DNA of 64,000 bases from Calothrix sp. FI2-JRJ7 (GCA_019359675.1 JAHHGX010000074.1:1-64000), one strand, 5' to 3'. Counted from the first letter of the stretch, positions 9,348-17,561 are shown. The notes: generated from the sequence alone by a model not told the origin. Numbers and translations: made by a program.

Positions 9348-9640
9348 CTTACTCGGATTTATTTCAAAGGTTCGTTTTTTTATATTCCAGCGTCAGTGAA
9401 TAACGCAAGGATAAAAGTCCTTAAATCCTATATTCTTTTACTTAATATAGGAAGTGTAGAGGTTAACATTCTTACTTTAATTTGTCAAAGTCTGGCGCCG
9501 AGCGAACACTTGCATTTTAGACACAGCAAACAGTAGATTTTTTTACTTACATATATTTAATAGTTCATAACTACTATTTAGCTTTCAAAAATCTTTACTA
9601 AAAAACATTTATAAACAAATTCTCCAAATAAAGCAAATTG

Positions 9641-9711
9641 GCAGCGGATGCAACGGATGTAACGGATGATTTATCTGTCACATCCGCTACATCGGTTCTT
9701 ATCCGTTGCCA
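9641..9711. repeat. CGGATG/CATCCG inverted repeat
   Basis: Direct ACGGATG-type units (about 9645-9670) are followed by reverse-complement CATCCG units (about 9680-9710), giving an imperfect hairpin just downstream of the TerB-like gene. A short relative (CATCCGTTACATCCGTTGC) is at about 2471-2489. It could end TerB transcription, though no T-run is present. The neighbouring 9348-9640 holds no gene and nothing else recognised. Confidence 0.6.
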
Positions 9712-10155
9712 TTACCCGCGATTTTTAATTAACATGACCTCGATAATTTGAGTTGCAACTTCGCTGTCTAAACTCAAAGCTTGGTACAAGTCGTCTAAAA
9801 ATTCCTTTTCTTCTGTGGCAATAACTCCATCCGCTAAAATCAAATCGCTAGCAACGGCAAACGCTGACTCCCGCATGTCGTAAGGTAAAGACTCCTTAGC
9901 AACATCGAACAAACCGTTTATTCCTTCATGACGTAAAATACCCAAAAGCTTATCAAACATCCGTTGCATGACATCGTTTGAGTAGCTGCGGTATAATTTC
10001 ATTCGAGACAACGCAGCAGTTAAAGCGCGTATTTCATCTTCGGAAAGATATCCATCAGACGCAATAGCAGACAAAGTAATAGCAGCAAAAGCTTCTGCCG
10101 GAGTCATCAGTTCTTTTACCGTATTATTACCGAGTACTTTGTCAAATAAACCCAT
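9712..10155 (-). CDS. TerB-family (tellurite resistance/DjlA-like) protein
   Basis: This 147-residue soluble helical protein has the TerB fold. It contains two related acidic helical motifs, SDGYLSEDEIRAL near residue 35 and ADGVIATEEKEFLDDL near residue 115, the typical pairs of acidic loops in TerB, which may bind metal. The frame is open 11 codons further upstream, but the ATG at 10155 (MGLFDKVLG) has a ribosome-binding site (AAGGAT) and matches the start of the broken paralogue next to it. The function of cyanobacterial TerB proteins is not established; tellurite resistance should not be assumed. Confidence 0.82.
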   Translation of the reverse strand: MGLFDKVLGNNTVKELMTPAEAFAAITLSAIASDGYLSEDEIRALTAALSRMKLYRSYSNDVMQRMFDKLLGILRHEGINGLFDVAKESLPYDMRESAFAVASDLILADGVIATEEKEFLDDLYQALSLDSEVATQIIEVMLIKNRG

Positions 10156-10314
10156 TTTAGTGTTATCCTTTTGTTGGAAATATTTCAAGATGACATTACA
10201 CTTGTTATATGGCTGGTAAGCGTCGTAACTTGTGCAATGTCTTTTTTCTGGTAATCTCAGTATTCCCTATATTCAGTAAAAAGTAACACCATCAGCTAAG
10301 TGTATAGAAATTTA

Positions 10315-10711
10315 TTAACCCTGATTCTTGATTATCATGACTTTTACAATCTGTGTAGCGGTTTCGTCTGATATATTCAGGCTTTGATATAAATCGTCTA
10401 AAAAGCTTTGTTCGGTTTCTGTAACATAACCGTCTGATAATACTAAGCCGGTAGCTACAGCAAATGCAGTTTCTTGAAGAGAGTATGGTAAATAATTTTT
10501 GGCTGCATTAATTAATGCGGCAACACCTTCACGTCGAACCATTCCCAGGAGTTTATCAAACATCCTATCTATCACGTCATTGGGAAAACTTCGTTGATAG
10601 CTTCATTCTAGATAGCGCTAGCGCTGAGACTTTGCGCTTCGTCATCTGACTAAGTGGCTCTGTAACTTTACTTTGAACTCCACCAAAAAATATCTTATCA
10701 AATAAGCCCAT
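10315..10711 (-). pseudogene. Broken TerB-family paralogue
   Basis: The 3' part encodes 86 residues closely matching the C-terminal two thirds of the neighbouring TerB protein (RMFDKLLGMVRREGVAALI, then SDGYVTETEQSFLDDL). The 5' end also survives: an ATG at 10711 reads MGLFDKIFFGG, then jumps to SALALSRMKL. The first acidic-motif region is therefore deleted. A 2-bp loss near 10603 then shifts the frame before NDVIDRMFDK. It is a decaying copy that has lost the first half of its TerB fold. Expression of the short C-terminal frame cannot be excluded. Confidence 0.8.
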
Positions 10712-10957
10712 CGTTGCTTGCTCCGTGTAACACGTCGAGATAGCATTGCTTGTTTACCCAGAAAGTTTTACCAAGACCACCTGCTTTATCTGACTTTCAC
10801 ACCTAGTATTCCCAGCACCACAGCTAGACAAACACCAGGGAAGCAACAATTATGATACAAAACTCAATGTAATTTTGTACTAATGTAGTTTTGTTAAGAT
10901 AGAGTCAATCAAAGTTGGGGATGAGAATGCCCTTTTTTCTGAGTCTGCTGTAATTAG
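10712..10957. other. Non-coding stretch
   Basis: No coding frame was seen. It contains AT-rich direct-type strings (AATTTTGTACTAATGTAGTTTTG region, 10870-10895) and a short GGG...CCC followed by a T-run at about 10918-10938. That could weakly terminate plus-strand transcription, but no plus-strand gene precedes it. Confidence 0.3.
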
Positions 10958-11095
10958 TTAGCGGTCGCTTGCTTTCTCTATTGATTCGATTACTGCTAAA
11001 CCGATACCAGAAGCTGCCACAAGTAGTATCGCAGAAGCCAAAAAAGCATTGACAAGAATCCGGAGGGCATCATCGAAGAAAATATAGCTGTCCAT
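10958..11095 (-). CDS. Small single-pass membrane protein (45 aa), unknown function
   Basis: This 45-residue protein starts MDSYIFFDDALRILV. It has one predicted membrane helix (about residues 14-34, VNAFLASAILLVAASGIGLA) and ends in a charged amphipathic tail IESIEKASDR. The frame is open to a start at 11155, but the ATG at 11095 has a well-placed ribosome-binding site (GAGGAT, six bases upstream), which makes translation of the short form likely. It resembles the small membrane proteins common in cyanobacteria, but I do not recognise a family. It is transcribed toward the TerB genes. Confidence 0.5.
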   Translation of the reverse strand: MDSYIFFDDALRILVNAFLASAILLVAASGIGLAVIESIEKASDR

Positions 11096-11384
11096 TGTTT
11101 TATCCTCAATTGTGTAAGTGAACTGGTAGTATTTATTCCTCCACACCCAGAGCATTCAATTCCGTTAAAAATTTGCTCTTAGGGGTATCTTAACAAAACT
11201 TCAAATAAATCATAACGCAATTTTCAGAAAATCATCCTAAAGATAGGATGACTTTTTCATGAGATTTTGTTATGTGTCATACTAAGTACACTTGTGTTTA
11301 AAAAACTATTGATTATCTTTATCAGTATTATCAATGAAGGTAGTGAAGTTTAAATAATTACAATAAATCTATGTTGAATTGCGT
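11096..11384. other. Divergent intergenic region with small hairpin
   Basis: This gap must hold promoters for the minus-strand 45-aa gene and the plus-strand GNAT. A perfect 7-bp stem, TCATCCT/AGGATGA (11229-11248), is followed by CTTTTT on the plus strand and could be a weak terminator or RNA structure. No recognised operator was seen. Confidence 0.35.
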
Positions 11385-11963
11385 ATGAATTTATCAAAAA
11401 TAGAAATCGTCACAAATAGACTTTTGCTCAAACCAATAGCTATGCAGTATAAAAGCGAGATTTTTAGAGAATTTACAAATGAAATAGCTATTTATATGAC
11501 TCCTAGACCTGCGATTGACATATTTGAGACAGAATCGTTTATTAATGAATCTATAACTGGTTTAACTGAAGGGTCTAATCTCCAACTTGTAATTATAAAA
11601 AAAGATACACAAGAGTTTCTAGGCTGTACTGGAATTCATAATCTTAACGCGAAGGCGCCTTCTTTACATCCCGACTCACATCCCGAATTTGGAATCTGGC
11701 TAAAAAAATCTGCACACGGCAATTGTTATGGACTTGAAACAATTCGCGCTCTTAAGGAATGGGCAGAAGAAAACCTTGATATTGATTATCTTATTTATCC
11801 TGTAGATAGAGATAATTACCCAAGTCGCAGAATTCCCGAACGCTTAGGTGGAATAATTGTTAAGGAATATGACAAACTAAGCTTAAGCGGCAATACCCTA
11901 CATTTAGTAGAGTACAAACTTCTTAACAATCCCAAGTCTTCACTAACAAGTAAAAATTACTAA
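11385..11963 (+). CDS. GNAT family N-acetyltransferase (RimJ/RimL-like)
   Basis: This 192-residue protein opens with the RimJ/RimL signature (IVTNRLLLKPI...) and has the acetyl-CoA-binding region FGIWLKKSAHGNCYGLETIRALKEWA at about 100-125, followed by YPVDRDNYPSRRIPERLGG, the typical strand/helix near the GNAT C-terminus. The A-motif is degenerate (normally Q/RxxGxG/A; here KKSAHGNCYG). A TTG two codons upstream is possible; the ATG at 11385 is preferred. Substrate unknown: protein N-termini or small amines are both possible. Confidence 0.8.
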   Translation: MNLSKIEIVTNRLLLKPIAMQYKSEIFREFTNEIAIYMTPRPAIDIFETESFINESITGLTEGSNLQLVIIKKDTQEFLGCTGIHNLNAKAPSLHPDSHPEFGIWLKKSAHGNCYGLETIRALKEWAEENLDIDYLIYPVDRDNYPSRRIPERLGGIIVKEYDKLSLSGNTLHLVEYKLLNNPKSSLTSKNY

Positions 11964-12018
11964 ATTTTATCTTGTGGGCTAGGTGTTCCAATACTGGGCA
12001 CAGTACAGTAAAACCCTG

Positions 12019-12348
12019 TTAAATAGTTGACCATATTTGTTGAATGCATTGACGAACTTGCTGCCAATCATTTGGTTGTAAAGTCCCTAATTGACGGTTT
12101 ACTAAAGTTTTTTCTACTGTATTCACTTTATGTAACCTAACTACCGATGAACGCATTAAACCTGCTTCCTGCCATTCCATAATTTCAATATCAAAAGCTG
12201 TTTGAAGCATTTGGCTAGTTATGCGTGATACAACAATGTCCAAGTCTCCTGTGTCTAAAATTACCAAAGCAGGACGTAATTTTAATGTAGATGCATCTGA
12301 AAAAGGCAGTGCTAGTAAGACTACAGAACCTGGTTGATAGTTTTGCAT
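12019..12348 (-). CDS. PemK/MazF-type toxin
   Basis: This 109-residue protein is predicted to be the mRNA-cleaving toxin of a type II toxin-antitoxin pair. The N-terminus YQPGSVVLLALPFSD is the MazF opening strand with its conserved PGxVV, followed by LRPALVILD (the R-P-A-V-V strand), VVSRITSQ and the C-terminal VRLHKVNTVEKTLV strand. It sits 3 bp downstream of the small antitoxin-like frame and is certainly co-transcribed with it. Length is typical. Confidence 0.88.
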   Translation of the reverse strand: MQNYQPGSVVLLALPFSDASTLKLRPALVILDTGDLDIVVSRITSQMLQTAFDIEIMEWQEAGLMRSSVVRLHKVNTVEKTLVNRQLGTLQPNDWQQVRQCIQQIWSTI

Positions 12349-12351
12349 TAC

Positions 12352-12576
12352 TTATATGGTGTTGTCTATAGTATCGTAGATGGCATCTTCTTCACTGTAG
12401 CCTTTTAGTAATTGTTCGCTAGCAAGACTCTTCCAAGCTTCATCCGACTCTGAATCCTCGTTGACCATGATAATAACTTTAAGTTGTTGATTTTGTGACA
12501 AGCGGTGCAAAATCTTATCTGGTAATTCAATTTTGCCTTCCGCAGTTAGTTGGGTAGGAAATTCATACGCTTTCAT
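12352..12576 (-). CDS. Antitoxin partner of the MazF-type toxin
   Basis: This 74-residue acidic protein opens with KAYEFPTQLTAEGKIELPD, resembling the short DNA-binding/antitoxin N-termini found before MazF-type toxins in cyanobacteria. A central strand LKVIIMV and the acidic C-terminus with DEAWKSLASEQLLKGYSEEDAIYD, the region expected to wrap the toxin, follow. It precedes the toxin gene with a 3-bp gap. The assignment rests mainly on this arrangement and size. Confidence 0.8.
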   Translation of the reverse strand: MKAYEFPTQLTAEGKIELPDKILHRLSQNQQLKVIIMVNEDSESDEAWKSLASEQLLKGYSEEDAIYDTIDNTI

Positions 12577-12702
12577 ATCGTTTGTAATTGCTTATAAAGA
12601 GTTAATACATATTATGACAGATAACACAGAGTAGCGCCTTTTTATAGGTAAATGGAGGTTTCGGCGCCCCGTTCAAATCACGAAACGTCAAATCCACGGC
12701 TT

Positions 12703-12990
12703 TTAAGTAATATGGTCAGATACAAACCAGTAGTACCACCAACTATTCCAATTTTTGTTTGATTCTTTATTAAGAAGCCATGTTTTCTTAAGTATTTTAC
12801 CGTCAGGGTATTTATATTCGTTGTTCTGAATTACCTGAGTTTACTCTTGGTTGCCACGACAACTTCTTAAACTTTGAAAATATTCAAACATCTCGCCTTG
12901 GGGTGAATACTTTGTGCAAACACCTTGCCAGTTTTGCAAATGGTGTGCAAAGAAATTATTCCAGTTTTTCTTTCGTAAATCTGTAATAAT
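12703..12990 (-). pseudogene. Remnant of a DUF3598-like cyanobacterial gene
   Basis: Reading the minus strand from about 12990 gives one continuous coding-looking frame: NWNNFFAHHLQNWQGVCTKY, then SPQGEMFEYFQSLRSC, an in-frame TAA at 12841-12843, then the same frame continues NNEYKYPDGKILKKTWLL to a stop at 12703. No start codon is left at the 5' end. The Trp-rich pattern resembles the N-terminus of DUF3598 proteins (recollection). Real members are much longer, so this is a decayed N-terminal fragment. The remainder of the 12577-13017 gap holds nothing recognised. Confidence 0.55.
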
Positions 12991-13017
12991 TATGTTTAAA
13001 CCTCGAAATTGGTCAAA

Positions 13018-13461
13018 ATGTTAACAGTTATCAGGCGCCAACCACCAAACCCAGATGTGGTAGTAACTCTAACGCTTGCGCTGACAGCAGAAGAACGTAC
13101 TCGTAGTCGTCACCGTTTTGAGACGGAAGACGGTAAGACTGTGTTTTTACGTTTACCGCGCGGGACTGTGTTACAAGATGGTGATATTTTACTTGATGAA
13201 ACTTCGGAAATCAGAGTCAGAATTGTTGCGAAACCTGAAGCTGTAATTACAGTTACGGCACATCATAAGATAGATTTACTCCGCGCGGCTTATCATTTAG
13301 GTAATCGTCATGTGCCTGTTGAAATTACACCTCAGTATTTACGATTGGCACCTGATAGTGTTTTACAATCAATGCTTGAACACTTGGGGTTACACGTTAA
13401 ATCTGAAATCTCAACATTTTATCCAGAAACTGGTGCTTATGGACACCATCATCACGAATAA
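13018..13461 (+). CDS. ureE: Urease accessory protein UreE
   Basis: This 147-residue nickel metallochaperone delivers Ni(II) to apo-urease with UreFGD. The N-terminal peptide-binding domain contains [21 protein letters not shown], the C-terminal metal-binding domain contains [20 protein letters not shown] with the conserved metal-site His, and the tail ends in a short His run (GHHHHE). The frame opens three codons earlier at a TTG; the ATG at 13018 is preferred. Its last 23 bp overlap the start of ureF. Structural ureABC and ureD are not in the window, so they must be elsewhere. Confidence 0.95.
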   Translation: MLTVIRRQPPNPDVVVTLTLALTAEERTRSRHRFETEDGKTVFLRLPRGTVLQDGDILLDETSEIRVRIVAKPEAVITVTAHHKIDLLRAAYHLGNRHVPVEITPQYLRLAPDSVLQSMLEHLGLHVKSEISTFYPETGAYGHHHHE

Positions 13462-14125
13462 TAATCTTCTTTGGCTGTTACAGCTTGCTAGTCCTGGTTT
13501 ACCTGTTGGTGCATATAGTTATTCGGAAGGTTTGGAGACGCTGACAGAACATGGTGTGATTTTATCTCATGATACTCTCATGCACTGGCTAACATCTGAA
13601 TTAAAGTATGGCGCCATTCGTTTAGAAGCAGCAGTAATAGTACGAGTATATCAAGCATTGCAAAATCAGGACTTTGAAGCACTGACACACTGGAATATGT
13701 GGTTAACAGCACTGCGAGAAACTGAGGAGTTACGCAATAGTAGTTTGCAGATGGGACGGTCGTTAATTCAATTACTCGAAAAGCTTCAGCCAGATATTAA
13801 GATAATTAGTGATAAAGTTGGCGCACTGTGTAATTATGCGGTAGCATTTGGTATTGCGACAGCATATTGGCAAATAGACATCAAAGCAGCGTTACTTGGA
13901 TATTTGCATAGTTGGGTAAGTAATTTAGTAACTGCTGGAGTGAAACTAATCCCTTTGGGGCAAACTACAGGTCAGCAGCTATTATTAAATTTACAACCAT
14001 TTTTAACGAGTGCGGTTGAGGAAGTATTACAGTTAGAAGACGATGACTTAAGTTGTTGCAGTTGGGGTGTATCCCTGGCTAGTATGCAGCATGAGATACT
14101 ATATACAAGATTATTTAGAAGTTAG
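13439..14125 (+). CDS. ureF: Urease accessory protein UreF
   Basis: This 228-residue all-helical protein works as a GTPase-regulating partner of UreG in urease activation. Signature elements are [21 protein letters not shown] at the N-terminus, [15 protein letters not shown], and [13 protein letters not shown] and GQTTGQQLL in the C-terminal half. The open frame extends far upstream inside ureE, but the ATG at 13439 (MDTIITNNN) fits the family's N-terminus. It overlaps the ureE tail by 23 bp and is 12 bp ahead of ureG, so the three genes form one operon with translational coupling. Confidence 0.95.
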   Translation: MDTIITNNNLLWLLQLASPGLPVGAYSYSEGLETLTEHGVILSHDTLMHWLTSELKYGAIRLEAAVIVRVYQALQNQDFEALTHWNMWLTALRETEELRNSSLQMGRSLIQLLEKLQPDIKIISDKVGALCNYAVAFGIATAYWQIDIKAALLGYLHSWVSNLVTAGVKLIPLGQTTGQQLLLNLQPFLTSAVEEVLQLEDDDLSCCSWGVSLASMQHEILYTRLFRS

Positions 14126-14137
14126 ATTATTATAATT

Positions 14138-14737
14138 ATGACTTTTAGAATTGGGGTTGCAGGACCAGTTGGTTCAGGAAAAACCGCGTTAGTCGATGCG
14201 CTGTGTAAGGCAATGCGCGACGAGTATAATTTAGCTGTAGTTACAAACGATATATATACCCAGGAAGACGCGCACTTTTTAGTTCGGTCACAAGCACTGG
14301 CAAAAGACCGTATTTTAGGTGTTGAAACTGGTGGGTGTCCTCATACTGCTATTCGTGAGGATGCTTCGATGAATTTAGCTGCTATTGAACAGTTAGAAAC
14401 ACGCTTTGAAAATTTAGATTTAGTCTTTTTAGAAAGCGGTGGAGATAATTTAGCAGCTACTTTTAGTCCGGAATTAGTCGATTTAACTATTTATGTTATT
14501 GATGTAGCCGCAGGTGATAAAATTCCCCGCAAAGGTGGTCCAGGTATTACTAAATCTGATTTGCTGGTAATTAATAAAATTGATTTGGCACCTTATGTTG
14601 GTGCCGACTTAGGAGTGATGGAGCGCGATGCCAAGAAAATGCGCGGTGAGAAACCTTTTATATTTACCAACCTGAAAACTCAAGATGGATTAAACAATGT
14701 AATTAAGTTTGTGTCCTTGCATGTAAGAGATAGTTAG
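14138..14737 (+). CDS. ureG: Urease accessory GTPase UreG
   Basis: This 199-residue SIMIBI-class GTPase couples GTP hydrolysis to nickel insertion. It has the P-loop [10 protein letters not shown] at residues 8-17, the [12 protein letters not shown] switch region, the metal-binding [17 protein letters not shown] motif (CPH), the [15 protein letters not shown] segment and the guanine-specificity NKID motif. It is the last gene of the ureEFG unit, followed by a half copy of the 2376-type repeat. Confidence 0.97.
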   Translation: MTFRIGVAGPVGSGKTALVDALCKAMRDEYNLAVVTNDIYTQEDAHFLVRSQALAKDRILGVETGGCPHTAIREDASMNLAAIEQLETRFENLDLVFLESGGDNLAATFSPELVDLTIYVIDVAAGDKIPRKGGPGITKSDLLVINKIDLAPYVGADLGVMERDAKKMRGEKPFIFTNLKTQDGLNNVIKFVSLHVRDS

Positions 14738-14740
14738 AGC

Positions 14741-14773
14741 GTAGGTTGGGTGGAGGCTTTGCGGAACCCAACA
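14741..14773. repeat. Half copy of the GTAGGTTGGGT palindromic repeat
   Basis: This 33-bp match to the left half of the element at 2376-2461 (through GCGGAACCCAACA) lies 3 bp after the ureG stop. The right half is absent. It still folds into a short GGTTGGGT/ACCCAAC hairpin and may end the urease operon transcript. Confidence 0.7.
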
Positions 14774-14807
14774 CATTTATTAAAAATTACTCCACAGACA
14801 ATATACT

Positions 14808-15272
14808 GTGAAACAATTAATCGATAATATTAAACACAACATAACACCGCAAAGCTTTAGGTGGGCTTATCCAATAGCATTAGAACTACAAAAGCACCAC
14901 AATAGTTTGCCAATCCAATGGGCAGTAGAATGTATTCAAATATACGCATCTGAATTTCAACCAAATAAACTCTCCCAGCTTGGTAAATATATTCAGCAGG
15001 CAATAGAAGAGCAAGATACTTTAAGTGCTGTACAATGTGGTGAAATTGGTACAGAAATATGGTATTGGGGAACTCAAAGGGATGATTTTCAAACTGCCTT
15101 AGCTCGACTGTGGTGGTCTATATCAGCTTTTAAAGATGGAGAAGAGCTAAGTGGAATAACAGAAGCTGAATCGACTGTTGAATTATTATTTGATACATTG
15201 AATCGTGGTTTAGTAGAGCAATTTTTAGAAGCTGCTCTAAGAATATGTGAAGAATACGAATTACAAAAGTAG
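14808..15272 (+). CDS. Hypothetical soluble helical protein (154 aa)
   Basis: I do not recognise the family. It is a Trp/Gln-rich, mainly helical cytoplasmic protein without signal or membrane segment, with notable stretches LPIQWAVECIQIYASEF, WYWGTQRDDFQTALARLWWS and an acidic tail ICEEYELQK. The proposed start is a GTG at 14808; no strong ribosome-binding site is visible. It follows ureG by 70 bp across the half repeat, so it may be outside the urease operon. Codon use looks like that of real genes. Confidence 0.6.
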   Translation: MKQLIDNIKHNITPQSFRWAYPIALELQKHHNSLPIQWAVECIQIYASEFQPNKLSQLGKYIQQAIEEQDTLSAVQCGEIGTEIWYWGTQRDDFQTALARLWWSISAFKDGEELSGITEAESTVELLFDTLNRGLVEQFLEAALRICEEYELQK

Positions 15273-15445
15273 TCATTTGATATATAGCTATTCGTGTATT
15301 ATTTGTGAAACACTAAACTTCTGTGATTAACCACAAAGGACACAAAGACCACAAAGATAAGAAAATAAAGATTTTACCCTTTAAGGTTAGTTACCTATTA
15401 AAATAAACATAACACCTTACAGACTGGCGCCTAGCGGTATGTATT

Positions 15446-15712
15446 ATGGATACAACGCCTTCGCAAGAAGAAACTCAAGAAATACTCAAATGGTTAAATC
15501 GTAACCGACGGGTGTTACTAGATTTATACAAAAATCAATATATTGCTTATAACGCCAACGGTATCATTGCCCATAGCAAACATTTGCGAGAAGTTTTAAG
15601 TATAGCAGAAGCTTCAGGACAGAAGTTTGTCATTTATTTTGTACCTCGTTCTACAGGTTCAGTTCAAATACTACCTATTCGCTTTCGTGCAGTAGTGCGT
15701 CATGATTGGTAA
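15446..15712 (+). CDS. DUF5678-like N-terminal part of a broken retropepsin-like protein
   Basis: This 88-residue frame has a central LYKNQYIAYNANGIIAHS and a VIYFVPRSTGSV strand resembling DUF5678. It ends LPIRFRAVVRHDW, then a TAA (15710-15712). The frame then continues without a break as PNYEVRLQHRDKVMN into the aspartic protease frame at 15752. LPIRFR..W.PNY is the usual lead-in to the protease domain in cyanobacterial aspartyl proteases, so the two parts were probably one gene split by a single nonsense change. It could still be translated alone. Confidence 0.6.
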   Translation: MDTTPSQEETQEILKWLNRNRRVLLDLYKNQYIAYNANGIIAHSKHLREVLSIAEASGQKFVIYFVPRSTGSVQILPIRFRAVVRHDW

Positions 15713-15751
15713 CCAAATTATGAAGTACGACTCCAGCATCGTGATAAAGTA

Positions 15752-16072
15752 ATGAATGCTGTTATGTTAGTAGATAGTGGTGCCGAACTTAGCTTAATTC
15801 CGTTTCAAACAGGTGAAGAGTTAGGATATGCTTTAGCTGATTCTGAGTCTAAACTAGTCGCAGAAACTATTGGTGGGCAAATAGAATATGTTATGCGCGA
15901 TATTAAAATGACTATTAATGAGAAGCAATTTACTGCACCTGTTGCATGGTTACAAACTGATACAGGTGCAGCCCAACTATTACTTGGTCGTGAAGTTGTA
16001 TTTGATAAGTTTAATATTGAATTTCGCCAATTTGAAGAACAAATTATATTTCATGCTGTAGAGGCGCCTTAA
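15752..16072 (+). CDS. Retropepsin-like aspartyl protease domain (C-terminal part of a split gene)
   Basis: This 106-residue retropepsin-like domain has the active-site motif MLVDSGAELSLI near its N-terminus (catalytic Asp), the flap-side stretch AETIGGQIEYVMRD, and LLLGREVVFDKFNIEF, the usual closing motif before the final strand. It is in the same frame as 15446-15712, separated by one TAA; the 13 codons between that stop and this ATG also read as conserved protein (PNYEVRLQHRDKV). Active alone it would lack its first strand. Target unknown. Confidence 0.7.
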   Translation: MNAVMLVDSGAELSLIPFQTGEELGYALADSESKLVAETIGGQIEYVMRDIKMTINEKQFTAPVAWLQTDTGAAQLLLGREVVFDKFNIEFRQFEEQIIFHAVEAP

Positions 16073-16081
16073 CTACAAAAA

Positions 16082-16408
16082 TCAATATGGTTCAAGCCTA
16101 CCAATTCCTATTTCTCTTAATTTTGCCCGTATATCCTCAAGGTTTTCACCGCAGTAATAATATTTTTTATCTGCGATATTGGCTAAATATTAACCGGGCT
16201 TACCATCGTTGATTTGCAGTAATTTTGCAGCCACCTTCACTAAAGAAGTGCCATACATAGAAAAAGTATCTTCTATAGAGAGGTGGGGTAAATTTAGAGG
16301 GTTCCAAAGAACCTCACCATGCACGAATTCCCAGTTTTCACGTTTCTTTACCAAGAAGATGTGGGCAGGTGTGATAAAACAACTATCAATATTTGACATA
16401 TTATACAA
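16082..16408 (-). pseudogene. Conserved small hypothetical gene interrupted by an in-frame stop
   Basis: The minus strand reads a 72-residue frame (MYNMSNIDSCFITPAHIFLV through AAKLLQINDGKPG), then TAA at 16190-16192. The same frame then continues YLANIADKKYYYCGENLEDI and LREIGIGRLEPY to a TGA at 16082. Together this makes a compact 109-codon protein, so the TAA looks like a nonsense mutation in one gene. The first part alone could be a functional short form. I do not recognise the family. The overlapping plus-strand frame (16209-16460) is a shadow. Confidence 0.6.
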
Positions 16409-16565
16409 AAAAATATTTTTTAATTTTGAGATTTTTGGCTGCGTTCACAATGATACTTGAGATTCTGAGCGAAGCGAAGAATGACATTTAGGCTCGTTGC
16501 ATTTAGGCTTGTTGATAATGGCGCCTACGCATGTCAGAATAGATACAGAATTATTTATTATTAAA

Positions 16566-17528
16566 ATGGGTTGTCATATATTAAAGGCTACAAAAGAAAC
16601 GGTGCATCTAGGTGGTTTCTCGCATTTACTACCACCTGCACTGCAAGTTGATTCGGATGATATTGTGGAAGTTGAGACTTATAGTGGATTTTACGTGTAT
16701 GATAAGGCGCCACCAACCTTTCTAACCCCAGAATTTATAGATATTTGTCAAAATTTGGCGCCATCCCGTAAGGTTGAGAAAGGTCCACATTTGTTGACTG
16801 GGCCTATTTATGTAAGGGGTGCTGAACCTGGTGATGTGTTAGAAGTGGAGTTGCAATCTATTTCTCCACGTTTACCTGTTGGTTTTAATGCTATTCGCAG
16901 TGGTTGGGGCGCCTTGCCACAAAAGTTTACACAACCTGCGCTAAGATTTATTGATTTGGATTTAGATAATAATGTAGCGGAGTTTCCGAAGGGGTCGGGT
17001 ATTAAAATACCTCTGGCGCCTTTTTTTGGTATTTTGGGTGTGGCAACGGCTGATGAACATCGTTCTTCTATACCACCTGGATATTATGGTGGTAATATCG
17101 ATAATCGTGAACTTCAAGCTGGCGCCCGTATATTTCTACCTGTGTTTGTACCCGGCGCCTTATTCTCGATAGGTGATGGTCATTCTGCACAAGGTGATGG
17201 GGAAGTTAATGTCACGGCGATAGAAACTTCGATGAATGGTACTATTAAGCTCAAAGTTCGTAAAGATTTGCATTTGAAGGCGCCAATCGCTGATACGCCA
17301 ACTGATATTATAACGATGGGTTTTGGGAGTACCCTTGATGAAGCTTTGGAAAATGCAGTCTCAAATATGATTGATTTTCTAGAACGCTTTGTTGCTATAT
17401 CAGCCGAAGATGCTTATGTGCTGTGTAGTTTGGCTGTAAATTTTCGCATTAGCCAAGTGGTCAATAGTCCACAGAAGGGTGTACATGGGATGCTGCCTAA
17501 GTCTATTTTGCCGAAGAATGTATTGTAA
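16566..17528 (+). CDS. Acetamidase/formamidase family protein
   Basis: This 320-residue protein of the FmdA/AmdA family hydrolyses short amides to the acid plus ammonium. Family features are VHLGGFSHLLPPALQVDSDD at the N-terminus, TGPIYVRGAEPGDVLEVEL, PPGYYGGNIDNREL and IGDGHSAQGDGEVNVTAIE, the conserved metal-site His/Asp region. The frame is open to 16497, but MGCHILKATKETVHLGG at 16566 matches the family N-terminus. It follows the ureEFG cluster by under 2 kb, consistent with a nitrogen-scavenging theme (inference). The gene contains about seven GGCGCC sites, a very high density. Confidence 0.9.
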   Translation: MGCHILKATKETVHLGGFSHLLPPALQVDSDDIVEVETYSGFYVYDKAPPTFLTPEFIDICQNLAPSRKVEKGPHLLTGPIYVRGAEPGDVLEVELQSISPRLPVGFNAIRSGWGALPQKFTQPALRFIDLDLDNNVAEFPKGSGIKIPLAPFFGILGVATADEHRSSIPPGYYGGNIDNRELQAGARIFLPVFVPGALFSIGDGHSAQGDGEVNVTAIETSMNGTIKLKVRKDLHLKAPIADTPTDIITMGFGSTLDEALENAVSNMIDFLERFVAISAEDAYVLCSLAVNFRISQVVNSPQKGVHGMLPKSILPKNVL

Positions 17529-17561
17529 GCTTGAATCTTGCACTTCCCTTACGCTCAATAT

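Noticed and set aside
13018-14737. A complete urease locus
   Set aside because: Only ureE, ureF and ureG are present; no ureA, ureB, ureC or ureD lies within the window.
16209-16460. Plus-strand frame of 83 codons
   Set aside because: It overlaps the minus-strand frame that continues past the nonsense stop with conserved-looking protein; no ribosome-binding site or motif.
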